A stretch of DNA of 64,000 nucleotides. Origin: Streptomyces sp. MUM 178J (GTDB taxonomy: Bacteria; Actinomycetota; Actinomycetes; Streptomycetales; Streptomycetaceae). Shown here one piece after another: positions 16,556 to 25,454 of the stretch. Where the stretch lies: positions 1 through 64,000 of the forward strand of contig NZ_JADWYQ010000004.1 of NCBI RefSeq assembly GCF_022414575.1, written 5' to 3'. The notes beneath the pieces were generated by a model, which ran no database searches, was not told the DNA's origin, and was given only the letters and a program-made list of their open reading frames with translations. A program made the translations under genes and the position numbers. The first letter of the stretch is position 1. Each line of letters starts with the position of its first letter.

Positions 16556-17244
16556 CCGCTCAGACCACCCCTCCCATCCGGCTGCTCATCGTCGACGACG
16601 ACCCCCTCGTACGGGCCGGACTCTCCCTGATGCTCGGCGGCGCCGACGGCATCGAGATCGTGGGGGAGGGGGCCGACGGGGCGGAGGTCCCCGCGCTCGT
16701 CGAGGAACGGACGCCCGACGTGGTGCTGATGGACATCCGGATGCCGACAGTGGACGGCCTGACCGCCACCGAGGAACTGCGCCGCAGGCCGAAGGCGCCC
16801 GAAGTGGTGGTCCTCACCACCTTCCACGCCGATCGACACGTGCTCCGGGCACTGCGCGCCGGGGCCGCCGGGTTCGTCCTCAAGGACACTCCGCCCGGGC
16901 AGATCGTCGACGCGGTCCGGAAGGTCGCGGCGGGAGAGCCGGTGCTCTCCCCGGCCGTCACCCGGCAGCTGATGACCCATGTCGCCGACAGCGCGGGCGA
17001 CGAGCGCGCCCTCCGCGCACGGGCGCGGCTGGACACGCTCGCCGAACGTGAACACGAGGTGGCCGTCGCCGTCGGCCATGGCCGCTCCAATGCGGAGATC
17101 GCCGCGGAGCTCTATATGAGCGTCCCCACCGTCAAGGCACATGTCTCCCGCATCCTGGCCAAGCTCGAGCTCAACAACCGGGTGCAGATCGCGCTGCTGG
17201 TGCATGACGCGGGGCTGCTCGACGAGGACGAGCCAAGGCCATAG
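16552..17244 (+). CDS. LuxR/NarL-family response regulator
   Basis: A 230-residue partner of the upstream kinase. The receiver domain has VDDDP (14-18), phospho-acceptor Asp61 in VVLMDIRMP and Lys in FVLKDTPP. The C-terminal helix-turn-helix has NAEIAAELYMSVPTVKAHVS. The ATG at 16552 overlaps the kinase stop. Two in-frame codons earlier in the ORF lie inside the kinase gene and lack a ribosome binding site. Confidence 0.93.
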   Translation: MTAQTTPPIRLLIVDDDPLVRAGLSLMLGGADGIEIVGEGADGAEVPALVEERTPDVVLMDIRMPTVDGLTATEELRRRPKAPEVVVLTTFHADRHVLRALRAGAAGFVLKDTPPGQIVDAVRKVAAGEPVLSPAVTRQLMTHVADSAGDERALRARARLDTLAEREHEVAVAVGHGRSNAEIAAELYMSVPTVKAHVSRILAKLELNNRVQIALLVHDAGLLDEDEPRP

Positions 17245-17289
17245 GTTCACAGTGCATGGACATCCCGAACCCAGCCAAGGAGCCCCACA

Positions 17290-17721
17290 GTGACGGAACT
17301 TGACCTCGAACTGGCCCAGAAGGTCCTGGACAGCCAGCCGTTCAGCGTGCTCCTCAAGGCCCGCATCACAGCCTTCGGCGAGGGGAGGGCCGTCCTCGAA
17401 ATCGACGCCCGGGACGAGCTGCGGCAGCAGAACGGCTACCTCCACGGCGGGGTCATCGCCTACGCCGCCGACAATTCCCTGACCTTCGCCGCCGGTTCCG
17501 TCCTCGGCCCCGCGGTGCTGACCGGCGGCTTCTCCATCCAGTACCTCCGCCCCGCCGCCGGCCGCACCCTCGTCGCCCACGCCGCCGTCGCCCACGCGGG
17601 GCGGAGGCAGGCGGTCGTGCGCTGCGACCTGCGGGTGGTGGGCGAGGACGGGGAGGGGGGCGGGGAGGGGACGTTGTGCGCGGTGGCGCAGGGGACGGTG
17701 GTGGCGGCGCAGAGGTCGTGA
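17290..17721 (+). CDS. PaaI-type hotdog-fold thioesterase
   Basis: A 143-residue single hotdog domain with the conserved loop and central helix NGYLHGGVIAYAADNSLTFA (about 49-68), which carries the catalytic Asp region of PaaI/YdiI thioesterases. The C-terminal strands include GRTLVAHAAVAHAGRRQAVV. It likely hydrolyses an aromatic or acyl-CoA thioester as a dimer or tetramer. It starts with GTG after AAGGAG, 45 bp downstream of the response regulator. Confidence 0.88.
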   Translation: MTELDLELAQKVLDSQPFSVLLKARITAFGEGRAVLEIDARDELRQQNGYLHGGVIAYAADNSLTFAAGSVLGPAVLTGGFSIQYLRPAAGRTLVAHAAVAHAGRRQAVVRCDLRVVGEDGEGGGEGTLCAVAQGTVVAAQRS

Positions 17722-17857
17722 GGGGTGTTCTGCGTCGGCAAACTCCCCTTCGCCCGGGGCGCCCATGTCACCGACTTCGGAGTCGGCCTGAGGCGCCCAC
17801 GGGGCGGGTCCTGTTCGTCAGGGCGGCGCGCCAGGGAGGACCGTAGGCGGCGCTGCC

Positions 17858-18664
17858 TCAGGGCTGGGTCTCCGAGCGGTCATCCCCAGGGTCGACGCCA
17901 GTGGAACCCGAAGGCGTTAGGACCGTCTTTCCCTGATCCACTGCCCCGTGATGCTGTTCCGCCTCCTCAGGTGTGAGGACTTTCCGGTCGACGGCGTGAT
18001 CGATACTCTGGTGCTGGTATTCCTTGTGTGCGGTGACGGGGTCCATCCGCTGCTGGAATTGGTAGATCTCCTCCATTTTTTCCAGGTAAGCTGGCGCCGC
18101 ATCGTCGCCGATCTCCTCACTGACGAGGTTAATCAGCACGTCGATCGGGACCGCCGTGTGATCGACGACAGAGCGCCCGAAGGAATAACAGAAGACGTTC
18201 TGAGTGTTGCCGATCACGCCCTTGTCGGAAAAGTTATAGCGCCAGAACTTGACGTCCACTCGGACGATGGCGTTGTGTTCCAGGGCGATGAAGGTCTTGT
18301 TGTCGAGCTGCTCCCCCAAGGAGGAGTTCCCGAGGATGGCGTTCACGGCCGTGGTGACGAGCGAATGGATGCCGCTCTTTACGGCTCCATCCTTTCCCGC
18401 GAAGAAGGTGTCGACGGCGCTGGAGATCCCTGCGTCCGCGCCTTCGTGCACATTTGCCAGATACCCATGGTCGTAGTATGTGGGAACGCCCACGATCTTG
18501 ATGAGCTGGGATTCGGGGTCGCTGTAGGAGAGTCGAAGCTCATTATCGAACACCTCCCCCTTGTTCTTCGCGGCGTTCAGCATGAAGTCGAGTTGTTCCT
18601 GCTGCCTCCTCTGGTCCGCGTCTGAGGTGTTGAGTGCATTACGGATGGCACTGATGACGGACAT
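17858..18664 (-). CDS. Uncharacterised protein, low-GC orphan
   Basis: A 268-residue protein I do not recognise. It has no signal peptide or obvious transmembrane helix. The N terminus is helical and polar (residues 1-35). A central region mixes GKDGAVKSGIHSLVTTAVNA and IALEHNAIVRVDVKFWRYNF, with unusually many Phe, Tyr and Asn for this genome. The last 60 residues are charged and probably disordered. The ATG at 18664 was chosen for the GGAG eight bases upstream. Codon use is clearly less GC-biased than in neighbouring genes, pointing to recent transfer. It is divergent from another orphan (19141) across a hairpin-containing spacer. Confidence 0.8.
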   Translation of the reverse strand: MSVISAIRNALNTSDADQRRQQEQLDFMLNAAKNKGEVFDNELRLSYSDPESQLIKIVGVPTYYDHGYLANVHEGADAGISSAVDTFFAGKDGAVKSGIHSLVTTAVNAILGNSSLGEQLDNKTFIALEHNAIVRVDVKFWRYNFSDKGVIGNTQNVFCYSFGRSVVDHTAVPIDVLINLVSEEIGDDAAPAYLEKMEEIYQFQQRMDPVTAHKEYQHQSIDHAVDRKVLTPEEAEQHHGAVDQGKTVLTPSGSTGVDPGDDRSETQP

Positions 18665-19140
18665 CGCAACTCCATTCACTTCACCAGTGATGCCTCGCAG
18701 AGGGATCGATGCTCGTGTCTGCGCCAGTGCAAACCAACCACGCCGCACATTCACTTTTCCGGTTGCTGCCCGCATGAGGGGTTCGCCCGCTGGGTTCGGG
18801 GGGACGTGAGGTCAGCTTCGAAAGAAGAAACCTTTTCCCATTGCCGCCGCCGCGCCAGAACAGGCCTGAGGCCTGCGCGGCTTCTGTTCCGGGGCGAAGG
18901 TGAAGGGGCCCGTGTCCGGGCTGGCCGTGAAGGTGCATGAACCCGCGCATGCGCACTCTCGGTGTGCGCTTGGCGCACACCCCCAGAGTGAAAGTGCTCA
19001 TGCCAGCCCTCCCCGTGCGCACCGGCCATCACCTTTGCCGGTTGGGGTGGTTTAGCTGGCCGCTGGATGATTTCCCGGTCAGTGACGTGCATCATTGGCT
19101 TCATCTCCCCCATGTGCACGCCATTGCCGAGAGGTGAACG
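18665..19140. other. 476-bp divergent intergenic region
   Basis: No gene was found. It separates two low-GC orphan genes and holds a strong hairpin at 18954-18990. Short ORFs on both strands here lack credible starts. Confidence 0.5.
18954..18990. terminator. Strong GC hairpin (possible terminator or regulatory structure)
   Basis: CACTCT (18954-18959) pairs with AGAGTG (18985-18990). GGTGTGCGC (18961-18969) pairs with GCGCACACC (18973-18981) around a three-base loop, with a small internal bulge. This 15-bp stem stands mid-way between two divergent genes rather than behind a gene, so a protein-binding or attenuation role is as likely as termination. Confidence 0.4.
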
Positions 19141-19785
19141 ATGACCCGTGGTTGGAACAGAGAACAGTTCATGGATGCCGCCATGGAAGCACGGGACCTG
19201 TACGACAAAGCGGGCACGGCGGTGATCAATGGCAGAGACTCGTTCGAGACGCCATGGGTGGACGTGGCGTGGTGGGTGTACGACAGCACGCTTCGGGCAT
19301 GTCGGTCGAACGCCATCGAGGGTCTCATCGCGGGCGGTCTCCGGTCGGGGCGGCCAGGCGAGCCCGGAGGAGCTGGCATCGATGACATTCTGCGTGAAAA
19401 TCTCAAGACCATCGATGAACGCGTTCCGGGTGTCGATCAGGGTGCGATTCTCCACACCAGGAACTGGTCAATCCTCGTCAACGACTCCTGGCTTCTCGCC
19501 GGTGTCCACTCGGGTGTGCCCTTCTACCTCGCCTCTGAGCGACGACAGGAAAACCTCTACCTGGTACCGAAACTCAAGGTCTTTGGGAGGGAGCTGGCCA
19601 ACCTCAGATCCTTCGGCTACCAGATCGTAATGGGCGCTCAGGAAGCCACCGGAGAAGCCGCCGTCCTGCCTGAACCGGCGGATCTGAAAGCGCGCTTCGG
19701 CGCCTGCCAGGCCAATGCCACGGAGTATGAGGCAGACGAGAACTGGCGCGTACTGGAGGGCAGAATCGGCCAGCCCTGGGACTAG
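19141..19785 (+). CDS. Uncharacterised protein, low-GC orphan
   Basis: A 214-residue soluble protein with no family I can name. It is Trp-rich near the start (PWVDVAWWVYDS, about 38-49) and has a Gly-rich loop (SGRPGEPGGAG, about 70-80). The C-terminal half includes NDSWLLAGVHSGVPFYLASE and KVFGRELANLRSFGYQIVMG, which read like alternating beta strands and helices. The ATG follows GAGAGG. Base composition matches the divergent 17858-18664 gene rather than the chromosome. The two may form one transferred unit bordering the integrated element at 19931. Confidence 0.8.
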   Translation: MTRGWNREQFMDAAMEARDLYDKAGTAVINGRDSFETPWVDVAWWVYDSTLRACRSNAIEGLIAGGLRSGRPGEPGGAGIDDILRENLKTIDERVPGVDQGAILHTRNWSILVNDSWLLAGVHSGVPFYLASERRQENLYLVPKLKVFGRELANLRSFGYQIVMGAQEATGEAAVLPEPADLKARFGACQANATEYEADENWRVLEGRIGQPWD

Positions 19786-19900
19786 CCTCACATTTCTGCT
19801 TGACGCGGGCGCCTTCGACGTTCTTCTGCAGCAGTTCGTGATCGAGGGCTTCGCTCCGGCCCCTCCGGCGTTTGAAGAGTGAAGGGCAGCGCAATCAAGT

Positions 19901-19943
19901 CCCTCCGGCGTATGAGGAGGCGGGGGTCCGGGGGCGGAGCCCC
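19901..19943. other. Candidate attL: left half of a dispersed repeat ending in GGGGCGGAGCCCC
   Basis: CTCCGGCGTATGAGGAG (from 19903) followed by a GGGGGTCC block and GGGGCGGAGCCCC (19931-19943) matches the first half of the host intergenic repeat seen intact at 61442-61510. It then diverges into element sequence 48 bp before the serine integrase. The same 13-bp core recurs at 29027-29039. Confidence 0.6.
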
Positions 19944-19990
19944 CGACGGGGGCTGGGGCGGTTCACTTTGCAAGTGATGGGTTGTAGGTC

Positions 19991-21523
19991 ATGCTGTTTG
20001 GCATGGCCTACATCGACAGCGCAGCCCGCTCCATCGGTGCCGTATCCGCCGCCCCTTCCATGCTCCGGGGTCGCGAGTACCTGAGAGTCAGCCAGGACAA
20101 GTCAGGCCGTCAGCGCTCTGTCACGGAGCAGCATGACGACAACGAGCGCACGACCGTCCATCACCAGATCACGATCAGCGGCGAGCCGTACGTGGACAAC
20201 GACCGGTCTGCGAGCCGGTACGCGTCCAAGGCGCGGGACGGCTTCGCGCGCCTGGTGTCTGATCTGGAGTCCGGGGCGTTCGGTGCGGATGTGTTGGTGT
20301 TGTGGGAGAACTCCCGCTACTCCCGTCGCGCCCTGGAGTGGCTCCAGCTGATGGACGTGTGCGAGCGACGGGGCAAGAAGATCTTCATTACGGCCGACAA
20401 CCGGCTCTATGACCTGTCTCATTGGAAGGACCGTCGGAATCTCCGGGAGGATGCTTCCGACTCCGAGACAGAGAGCGACAAGATCAGCATGCGAAATCGC
20501 CGCACCGCCGCCGCCATGGCCGAGCAGGGACGACCCAACGGGGTCCCCCCGCACGGCTACAAGGCGCTCTATGACGAGAAGACCGGCAAGCTGATCAACT
20601 GGGTGGAGAACCCCGACGAGTCCGCAGTGCCGAAGGAGTTGTTCAAGCGGCTCCGCGAGGGGCACGCCCTGAAGCGGATCGCGCGGGACTTTACGGAGCT
20701 GGGCTACGTCAACCGGTCCGGCCGCCCGTTCTCGCCCGAGCACCTGCGCTCGATGGCACTGCGCCCCGCCTATGGCGGATACCGGGTGCATGCTCCCAAG
20801 TCCCGCGGGCGGACAGTCAAGGCGCAGCAAGAGGAATCGACGCTGAGCAAAGCCACATGGGCGGCACTCGTGGATGAAGAGACGTTCTGGGCTGTGCGCC
20901 GCATGCTGCTCGCTCCGGAGCGCCGTACGACCCGCACGGGCCGTGCCAAGCACGTACTGACCATGACCATGCGGTGCGACGTGTGCGGCGGGCCGATCTC
21001 CGCCATTGGGGACAACTACCTCTGCCGTGACAAGAGCTGTGTCCAGATCAAGAAGGCTGACGTCGACCAACTTCTCATCGGTGACGCGGAACAGCCGGGA
21101 CTGCTCTTGTCGTACCTTGCCAGCGACACGGTCTATGAGGACTTCAGCGCCACGCCAGAGGACGCGGCCGAGGTGGAGCGCATCGCGGCCGAGATCAAGC
21201 GACTGAGGGTGGAGAAGACGGAAATGGAGCGCGCTGAGCCTGAATCGCTGTCCGAAGCGAGGATGATCGGCAAGGGCATCGAGGGGCTCGACAAGAAGAT
21301 CAGCAAGTTGGAGACAGAGCAGCGGCAGTTGACCGCGCCCGCTGTTCTCACTGATCTCATTCGCCCCGGTGCCGATGTGGCTGCCCGCTGGTTCGCCGCT
21401 CCGATCACCGCCCGCCGGGAGGTCGCCCGACTGCTGTTCTCTGCTGACTGGCTCGGGCAGGTCAGGATCATGCGCGGCCGCGGAGTGCCCGCAGCGAAGC
21501 GAATCAAGCGGAGGCGGTCATGA
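19991..21523 (+). CDS. int: Large serine recombinase (site-specific integrase)
   Basis: A 510-residue serine integrase that should catalyse integration and excision of the element. The N-terminal resolvase domain has the nucleophile Ser34 in REYLRVSQDKSG and the arginine-bearing VLVLWENSRYSRRALEWL. A recombinase domain (about 185-290, NGVPPHGYKALYDEKTGK) follows. Next comes a zinc ribbon with CDVCGG and YLCRDKSC. A coiled coil (about 390-450) and a short C-terminal tail complete it. All expected parts are intact. It lies 48 bp from the left core repeat, as is usual for phage and element integrases. A TGTAGG ribosome binding site precedes the ATG. Its stop overlaps the next gene. Confidence 0.93.
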   Translation: MLFGMAYIDSAARSIGAVSAAPSMLRGREYLRVSQDKSGRQRSVTEQHDDNERTTVHHQITISGEPYVDNDRSASRYASKARDGFARLVSDLESGAFGADVLVLWENSRYSRRALEWLQLMDVCERRGKKIFITADNRLYDLSHWKDRRNLREDASDSETESDKISMRNRRTAAAMAEQGRPNGVPPHGYKALYDEKTGKLINWVENPDESAVPKELFKRLREGHALKRIARDFTELGYVNRSGRPFSPEHLRSMALRPAYGGYRVHAPKSRGRTVKAQQEESTLSKATWAALVDEETFWAVRRMLLAPERRTTRTGRAKHVLTMTMRCDVCGGPISAIGDNYLCRDKSCVQIKKADVDQLLIGDAEQPGLLLSYLASDTVYEDFSATPEDAAEVERIAAEIKRLRVEKTEMERAEPESLSEARMIGKGIEGLDKKISKLETEQRQLTAPAVLTDLIRPGADVAARWFAAPITARREVARLLFSADWLGQVRIMRGRGVPAAKRIKRRRS

Positions 21524-21939
21524 AAGGCATCGACGAGGTTCCGGACCCCGCCGACTGGCCATTGGGTATCCCGGACTCGTCAGGTCTGGATGGCATTCTC
21601 CTCCCAGACCGGACTGCTATTGACGCGGCGCGAGAAACGCTTGAGATTCACCTGGAGATGGCCGGTCGCGAGGGCGGTACACCCTGGCCCCAGGCAGTGC
21701 GCCTTCTATGTGCGGTCTGTGGAGTCAAGGTGGCGACGGTAGAAGGCCAGGGAACCGCCAGGCAGATCGTTGCTGGAGGACGCCGCTACCGGTACACGCT
21801 GGCGGCCGTGCAGTGCCCCGATCACGGCCCTCTGGACGTGAGCTGGGCCAAGATTGAAGAGAAGGTGAGCGTGGCGCTGGAGAGGGATCACGCAGTCAAC
21901 ATGCGGGTAGCACCACACAATCACAAAGAGCTAAGCTAG
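21520..21939 (+). CDS. Small element protein with putative zinc knuckle
   Basis: A 139-residue protein of unknown function, translationally coupled to the integrase by ATGA. The centre has LCAVCG (C-x2-C, about 68-73) and later VQCPDHGP (about 98-105). Together these could form one zinc site. The N terminus (PADWPLGIPD) is acidic. Coupling to int makes a directionality factor or integrase partner possible, but nothing in the sequence proves it. Confidence 0.75.
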   Translation: MKGIDEVPDPADWPLGIPDSSGLDGILLPDRTAIDAARETLEIHLEMAGREGGTPWPQAVRLLCAVCGVKVATVEGQGTARQIVAGGRRYRYTLAAVQCPDHGPLDVSWAKIEEKVSVALERDHAVNMRVAPHNHKELS

Positions 21940-22059
21940 GGCCCAAGCTGGGGTGTATGGGGAGATCCACTAGGGACACCTGGTTGAAGGATCGCAACTT
22001 GAGCCCGTAAAGCGCAGGACAGCACCTGCGATTCATCCGTCACACACGGAGAGTCCAGA

Positions 22060-22299
22060 GTGCCCGGAACAACGCCTGCGCCCGATGTCCAGCAACTCAA
22101 GCGCCGACTCGGCGGCTACATCCGTCACGGCAACCATGACGCGGCCGAGAAGGTACGGCGCGAACTCAAAGCAGCACGCGTTGAGGCGTTCGTGGCCGAG
22201 TGGCTGGCCGACGCCCCCAGGCCGACCCCGGAGCAGGTTGAGCGGCTGCGTGAGCTGCTCCCTCCTGCTGACCGCCAGAGCAGGGGCGCGGCAGCATGA
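22060..22299 (+). CDS. Small helical element protein
   Basis: A 79-residue charged, helical protein starting at GTG 22060 after CGGAGAG. The pattern KRRLGGYIRHGNHDAAEKVR (about 14-33) and a C-terminal EQVERLRELL helix suggest a DNA- or protein-binding role. I recognise no family. A 120-bp gap separates it from the upstream gene and probably contains a promoter for the rest of the operon. The stop overlaps the next start (ATGA). Confidence 0.7.
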   Translation: MPGTTPAPDVQQLKRRLGGYIRHGNHDAAEKVRRELKAARVEAFVAEWLADAPRPTPEQVERLRELLPPADRQSRGAAA

Positions 22300-22649
22300 G
22301 CGCGCAAAAGAACCCCCCGGCGGCAACCGAGGGGCAGAAGACCACTGGGGCGAGTGAGTCTGTCAGCATCTTCCCACACTCCGACAGCACTGCACAGCAG
22401 CTCCGTCGACGCCGAACCGCGGCCTACCGCCTGCCGCCGCTCGATACCGGCCTGCGTGACCCGCTCGACGATGCTGCCACCCTGCACGGCCCTGGCACCT
22501 ATGGCCTTGATGGCGAAGAACTGCGTACTGAGGCCAACCGGCTTGCCCTGATGTGCGGATGGCAGCTGTGGGAGGTGCGCCGGCGGCTCGATGTCCAGCC
22601 GCGTCGCCAGCACTGCCCATGCTGCCGGCATGGCCGGAAGGCGGCTTGA
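22296..22649 (+). CDS. Small element protein with C-terminal Cys cluster
   Basis: A 117-residue protein. The first 45 residues are low-complexity and probably disordered. The C-terminal part (about 75-117) is helical and ends in QHCPCCRHGRK, a Cys/His cluster that could bind zinc. It is coupled upstream by ATGA and downstream by TGATG to the AAA ATPase gene. Function is unknown; an accessory factor for the ATPase is a reasonable guess. Confidence 0.7.
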   Translation: MSAQKNPPAATEGQKTTGASESVSIFPHSDSTAQQLRRRRTAAYRLPPLDTGLRDPLDDAATLHGPGTYGLDGEELRTEANRLALMCGWQLWEVRRRLDVQPRRQHCPCCRHGRKAA

Positions 22650-23812
22650 TGATCGGCACTGAGGCGGCGCGGTTCTGCGTGCATCCGGTCGAGGGACGGG
22701 CCTGCGACATGCTGGCCGCGAGCCACGGTCGGAACATGCTGGGGCACCCGTTCACCCCGCCCGCGGAAGATGCGCTGGATGCCCCGGACTGGATGCCGGA
22801 CCGCCCCGGTCCAGTCGACCGAGACGACGCGCAGCCGGATACCAGCGGCAACCCGACCCAGGACCGTCTAGCGCAGCTTCGCGCGGCACTGGTCGGCTCG
22901 GCCGGACTCGATGCGATCCCCGATCCGGTGCCGCTGATCGATGGTGTGCTGTTTCGTGACTCGCTCGCGTGGCTGTACGGCAAACCGGGCTCGGGCAAGT
23001 CGTTCCTCGCCCTGGACTGGGCGGGGTGCGTCGCGGCCGGGATGCCGTGGCAGCTTCGGGAGACCGCGCGCGGCAGAGTGCTCTACCTCGTGGCCGAAGG
23101 CGTCTCGGGCATCCGCAAGCGGGTCCGCGCTTGGGAGAGCGCCTTTCGGCAGACGATGGATGACGTCACCTTTCTGCCCGTCGCGGTGCAGTTCATCAAC
23201 GGCGTCGACAGGGCGGCGCTGCTCGCCCTTGTCGCTGAGGTGCGCCCCCTCCTGGTGATCGTCGACACCCAGGCGCGGGTCACGGTCGGGATGGACGAGA
23301 ACAGCAACGGCGAGATGGGCCGTGTCGTCGCTGTGGCGGACGCGATCCGGCAGGCGGCCGGAGCCTGCGTGCTGATGGTCCATCACTCTGGCAAGAACGG
23401 TCTGGACATGCGCGGCGCATCAGCGATCGAGGGCGCGGCAACCAGCGTGATCAAGGTGTCCAAAGACGGGGGCCGATGGGTCGACGTCACGTGCGAGAAG
23501 CAGAAGGACGTTGAGCCGTTCGGTTCGATCCGGCTGCGCATGACTCCGGCTGCCGACAGCGTCGTTCTGTCTGCCACGACCGCTGACGACGTCGCTGCCA
23601 CGACCGAGGCACAGAACAAGATCCTGGAAGCACTGCGGCAGTCCTTTGGCAGTGTCGGCGCTTCCGTCTCACAACTGATCAAGGTCACGGAAATCCCGGA
23701 GCGAACACTCTACCGAGAGGTAAAAGCCCTGGTCGACAGGGGTTCTATCGCGCGGATCGGAACTCCGCACCGCTCCCGGTACTTCCTCGCCGGAATGGAG
23801 CCAACGCCATGA
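22649..23812 (+). CDS. AAA/RepA-like ATPase (replicative helicase or primase-helper type)
   Basis: A 387-residue RecA-fold ATPase of the AAA_25/RepA class. Walker A is GKPGSGKS (111-118) in AWLYGKPGSGKSFLALDWAG, Walker B is LLVIVDTQARV, and the sensor region is MVHHSGKNGLDMRGASAIEG. The last 70 residues form a winged helix (ASVSQLIKVTEIPERTLYRE). Proteins of this layout act as helicase loaders or helicases in plasmid and phage-satellite replication. I chose ATG 22649 because it overlaps the preceding stop as TGATG; the longer ORF runs inside the previous gene. It suggests that the excised element can replicate, by inference. Confidence 0.88.
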   Translation: MIGTEAARFCVHPVEGRACDMLAASHGRNMLGHPFTPPAEDALDAPDWMPDRPGPVDRDDAQPDTSGNPTQDRLAQLRAALVGSAGLDAIPDPVPLIDGVLFRDSLAWLYGKPGSGKSFLALDWAGCVAAGMPWQLRETARGRVLYLVAEGVSGIRKRVRAWESAFRQTMDDVTFLPVAVQFINGVDRAALLALVAEVRPLLVIVDTQARVTVGMDENSNGEMGRVVAVADAIRQAAGACVLMVHHSGKNGLDMRGASAIEGAATSVIKVSKDGGRWVDVTCEKQKDVEPFGSIRLRMTPAADSVVLSATTADDVAATTEAQNKILEALRQSFGSVGASVSQLIKVTEIPERTLYREVKALVDRGSIARIGTPHRSRYFLAGMEPTP

Positions 23813-24150
23813 CTGCCAAGTCTGCCAACCACTGCCATGACAGACCCGACAAGTCTGCCTGCCACTGCCACCCCCCTATGGGGTGGCAGGTGGCAGAGCC
23901 CGCCAGGAAGGAAGCAGCAATGCCCACCCCAGACATGCCGTCGTGGCTGGCCAATGAGATCTCTGAGGCCATCGACGAACTGCCCGAGGCCGAGGCGGCG
24001 TGGGCGCGCGGGATCGTCGCCCGCGGTGAGCACACCGTGGAGCGCTGGCCGTGCCGCGGCATCCAAGCGTGGGCCGTAGACGTCGGCCCCCTTGAACTTT
24101 TGACCTGCGCCCCCGACCACACACCCAACCCTGGCCGCACCGTGGCCTGA
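23809..24150 (+). CDS. Small element protein, unknown
   Basis: A 113-residue protein coupled to the ATPase gene by ATGA. The first 25 residues are Cys/His-rich (ANHCHDRPD, SACHCHPPMGW). The rest (from MPTPDMPSWLANEISEAIDE) is acidic and helical. An internal ATG at 23920 preceded by AGGAAG could be the true start, giving a 76-residue protein. It lies just before the capsid gene and may be an assembly helper or an unrelated early gene. Confidence 0.65.
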   Translation: MTAKSANHCHDRPDKSACHCHPPMGWQVAEPARKEAAMPTPDMPSWLANEISEAIDELPEAEAAWARGIVARGEHTVERWPCRGIQAWAVDVGPLELLTCAPDHTPNPGRTVA

Positions 24151-24167
24151 ACTGAAGGAGAACTGCG

Positions 24168-25454
24168 ATGACCGCACTGAAGATCCGCGAGCTGAAGGCT
24201 GAGCGCACCAAGCTGGCCACTCAGGCGCAGGGCATCTACGACAAGGCCGAGCGCGCTGGGCGTGAGCTGTCCGGCGAGGAGGCGCGGGAGTTCGACCGCC
24301 TGATGAACCAGGCCGACAAGGCCGACGCGGAGATCCAGCGTGCTGAGCGGGCCCTTGAGGCCGACCGGCACGGTCTGGACGACATCCCGGACGACGACCG
24401 GTTCACCGGCCGCGACCGCCGGGCAGGCGGGCGGGGCTCGGTACGGCTGGAGACCGCAGACGGCAAGGAACTGCGCGGTTTCCTGCCCACCGAGCGGATG
24501 TCAGGCCCGGACACCGGGGAACACCCGGTCGGGCGCGCCATCCTCGGGGCCGTCACCGGACACACCTACGAGCGTGACATGGGTGTCGCCGTGGCCCCGT
24601 CGGGAGGGTTCTTCGTCGACGACAAGCTGTCGGCCATGCTCATCGATCAGGCCCGCGCACAGTCGATCATGACCATGGCGGGCGCGTTGACGGTCCCGAT
24701 CGAGGGGTCGACAGAGATCGTCCGCGTGACCGGTGATCCCGCCGCGGCCTGGCGCTCCGAGCACGCCACGATCGCCGAGACGGACCTGACCTTGGGTCGT
24801 ATCAGCCTGCGCCCCAAGACGCTGGCCGCCATGGTCACTCTCTCCGAGGAACTGGCCATGGACGCACCCAACGCCCCGGCCGTGGTCGAAAGCGTGTTGT
24901 CTGCCGCGGTTGCCTCCCAGCTCGACCGCGCGTTTGTCCGCGGTGAGTCCGGCGGGCTGCCCTCCCCGATCGGCACGGGTCTGCTCGACGACGCCGACGT
25001 TCACACCGTCGCGCTCAACGCCGCGCCCACCGACTACAGCCCGTGGCTCGACGCCATCGGCGAGATCTGGGGCAGCAACATCGAACCGGCCGTGCGCGTC
25101 GACTCCCCGCGCACCGCACGGGACCTTGCCAAGCTCCAGCGCGGCACCGGCGACGCGATGCAGCTCAGCCAGCCCGCAGAAGTCGCCGCCCTGCGGCACA
25201 TCCGCTCCAGCCAGATACCCACCGACCTCGGGGCCGGCACCGACGAATCCATCAGCGTGGTAGGCAACCTCACCCTTGGCGGTGCCGGGGTCATGCTCGG
25301 AGTGCGCTCCGGGCTCCGGCTGGAAGCGACCCGCACCGCCTCCGACGCGTTCGACCGCCTCCAGGTCAAGATCCGCATTTGGGGCAGGTTCGCGTTCGCC
25401 ATCGCCCGCCCCAGCGGCATCGCGCTGATCACCGGAATCCAGGAGACCCCCTGA
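24168..25454 (+). CDS. HK97-family phage major capsid protein
   Basis: A 428-residue major capsid protein. Residues 1-60 (KIRELKAERTKLATQAQGIY and following) form the helical, highly charged delta/scaffold domain normally removed during prohead maturation. The mature domain begins about residue 120. It contains GGFFVDDKLSAMLIDQARAQ, SLRPKTLAAMVTLSEELAMD, the SQLDRAFVRGE helix and a C-terminal FAFAIARPSGIALITG strand, all as in HK97-fold actinophage capsids. It starts at ATG 24168 after GAAGGAGAA and overlaps the protease gene by TGATG. Its length is normal and no disruption is seen. Confidence 0.92.
   Translation: MTALKIRELKAERTKLATQAQGIYDKAERAGRELSGEEAREFDRLMNQADKADAEIQRAERALEADRHGLDDIPDDDRFTGRDRRAGGRGSVRLETADGKELRGFLPTERMSGPDTGEHPVGRAILGAVTGHTYERDMGVAVAPSGGFFVDDKLSAMLIDQARAQSIMTMAGALTVPIEGSTEIVRVTGDPAAAWRSEHATIAETDLTLGRISLRPKTLAAMVTLSEELAMDAPNAPAVVESVLSAAVASQLDRAFVRGESGGLPSPIGTGLLDDADVHTVALNAAPTDYSPWLDAIGEIWGSNIEPAVRVDSPRTARDLAKLQRGTGDAMQLSQPAEVAALRHIRSSQIPTDLGAGTDESISVVGNLTLGGAGVMLGVRSGLRLEATRTASDAFDRLQVKIRIWGRFAFAIARPSGIALITGIQETP

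Noticed and set aside
18954..18990. Terminal inverted repeat of an insertion sequence
   Set aside because: The arms form one local hairpin with a three-base loop; no second distant copy or transposase was found.
19786..19930. Minus-strand frame containing ALDHELLQKNVEGARVKQKC
   Set aside because: It reads like a protein fragment but is too short to assign, and the rest of the frame runs antisense to the 19141-19785 gene.
24168..25454. Encapsulin nanocompartment interpretation of the capsid-fold gene
   Set aside because: It has the helical N-terminal delta domain and an adjacent prohead protease, both phage-maturation features, and no cargo enzyme next to it.
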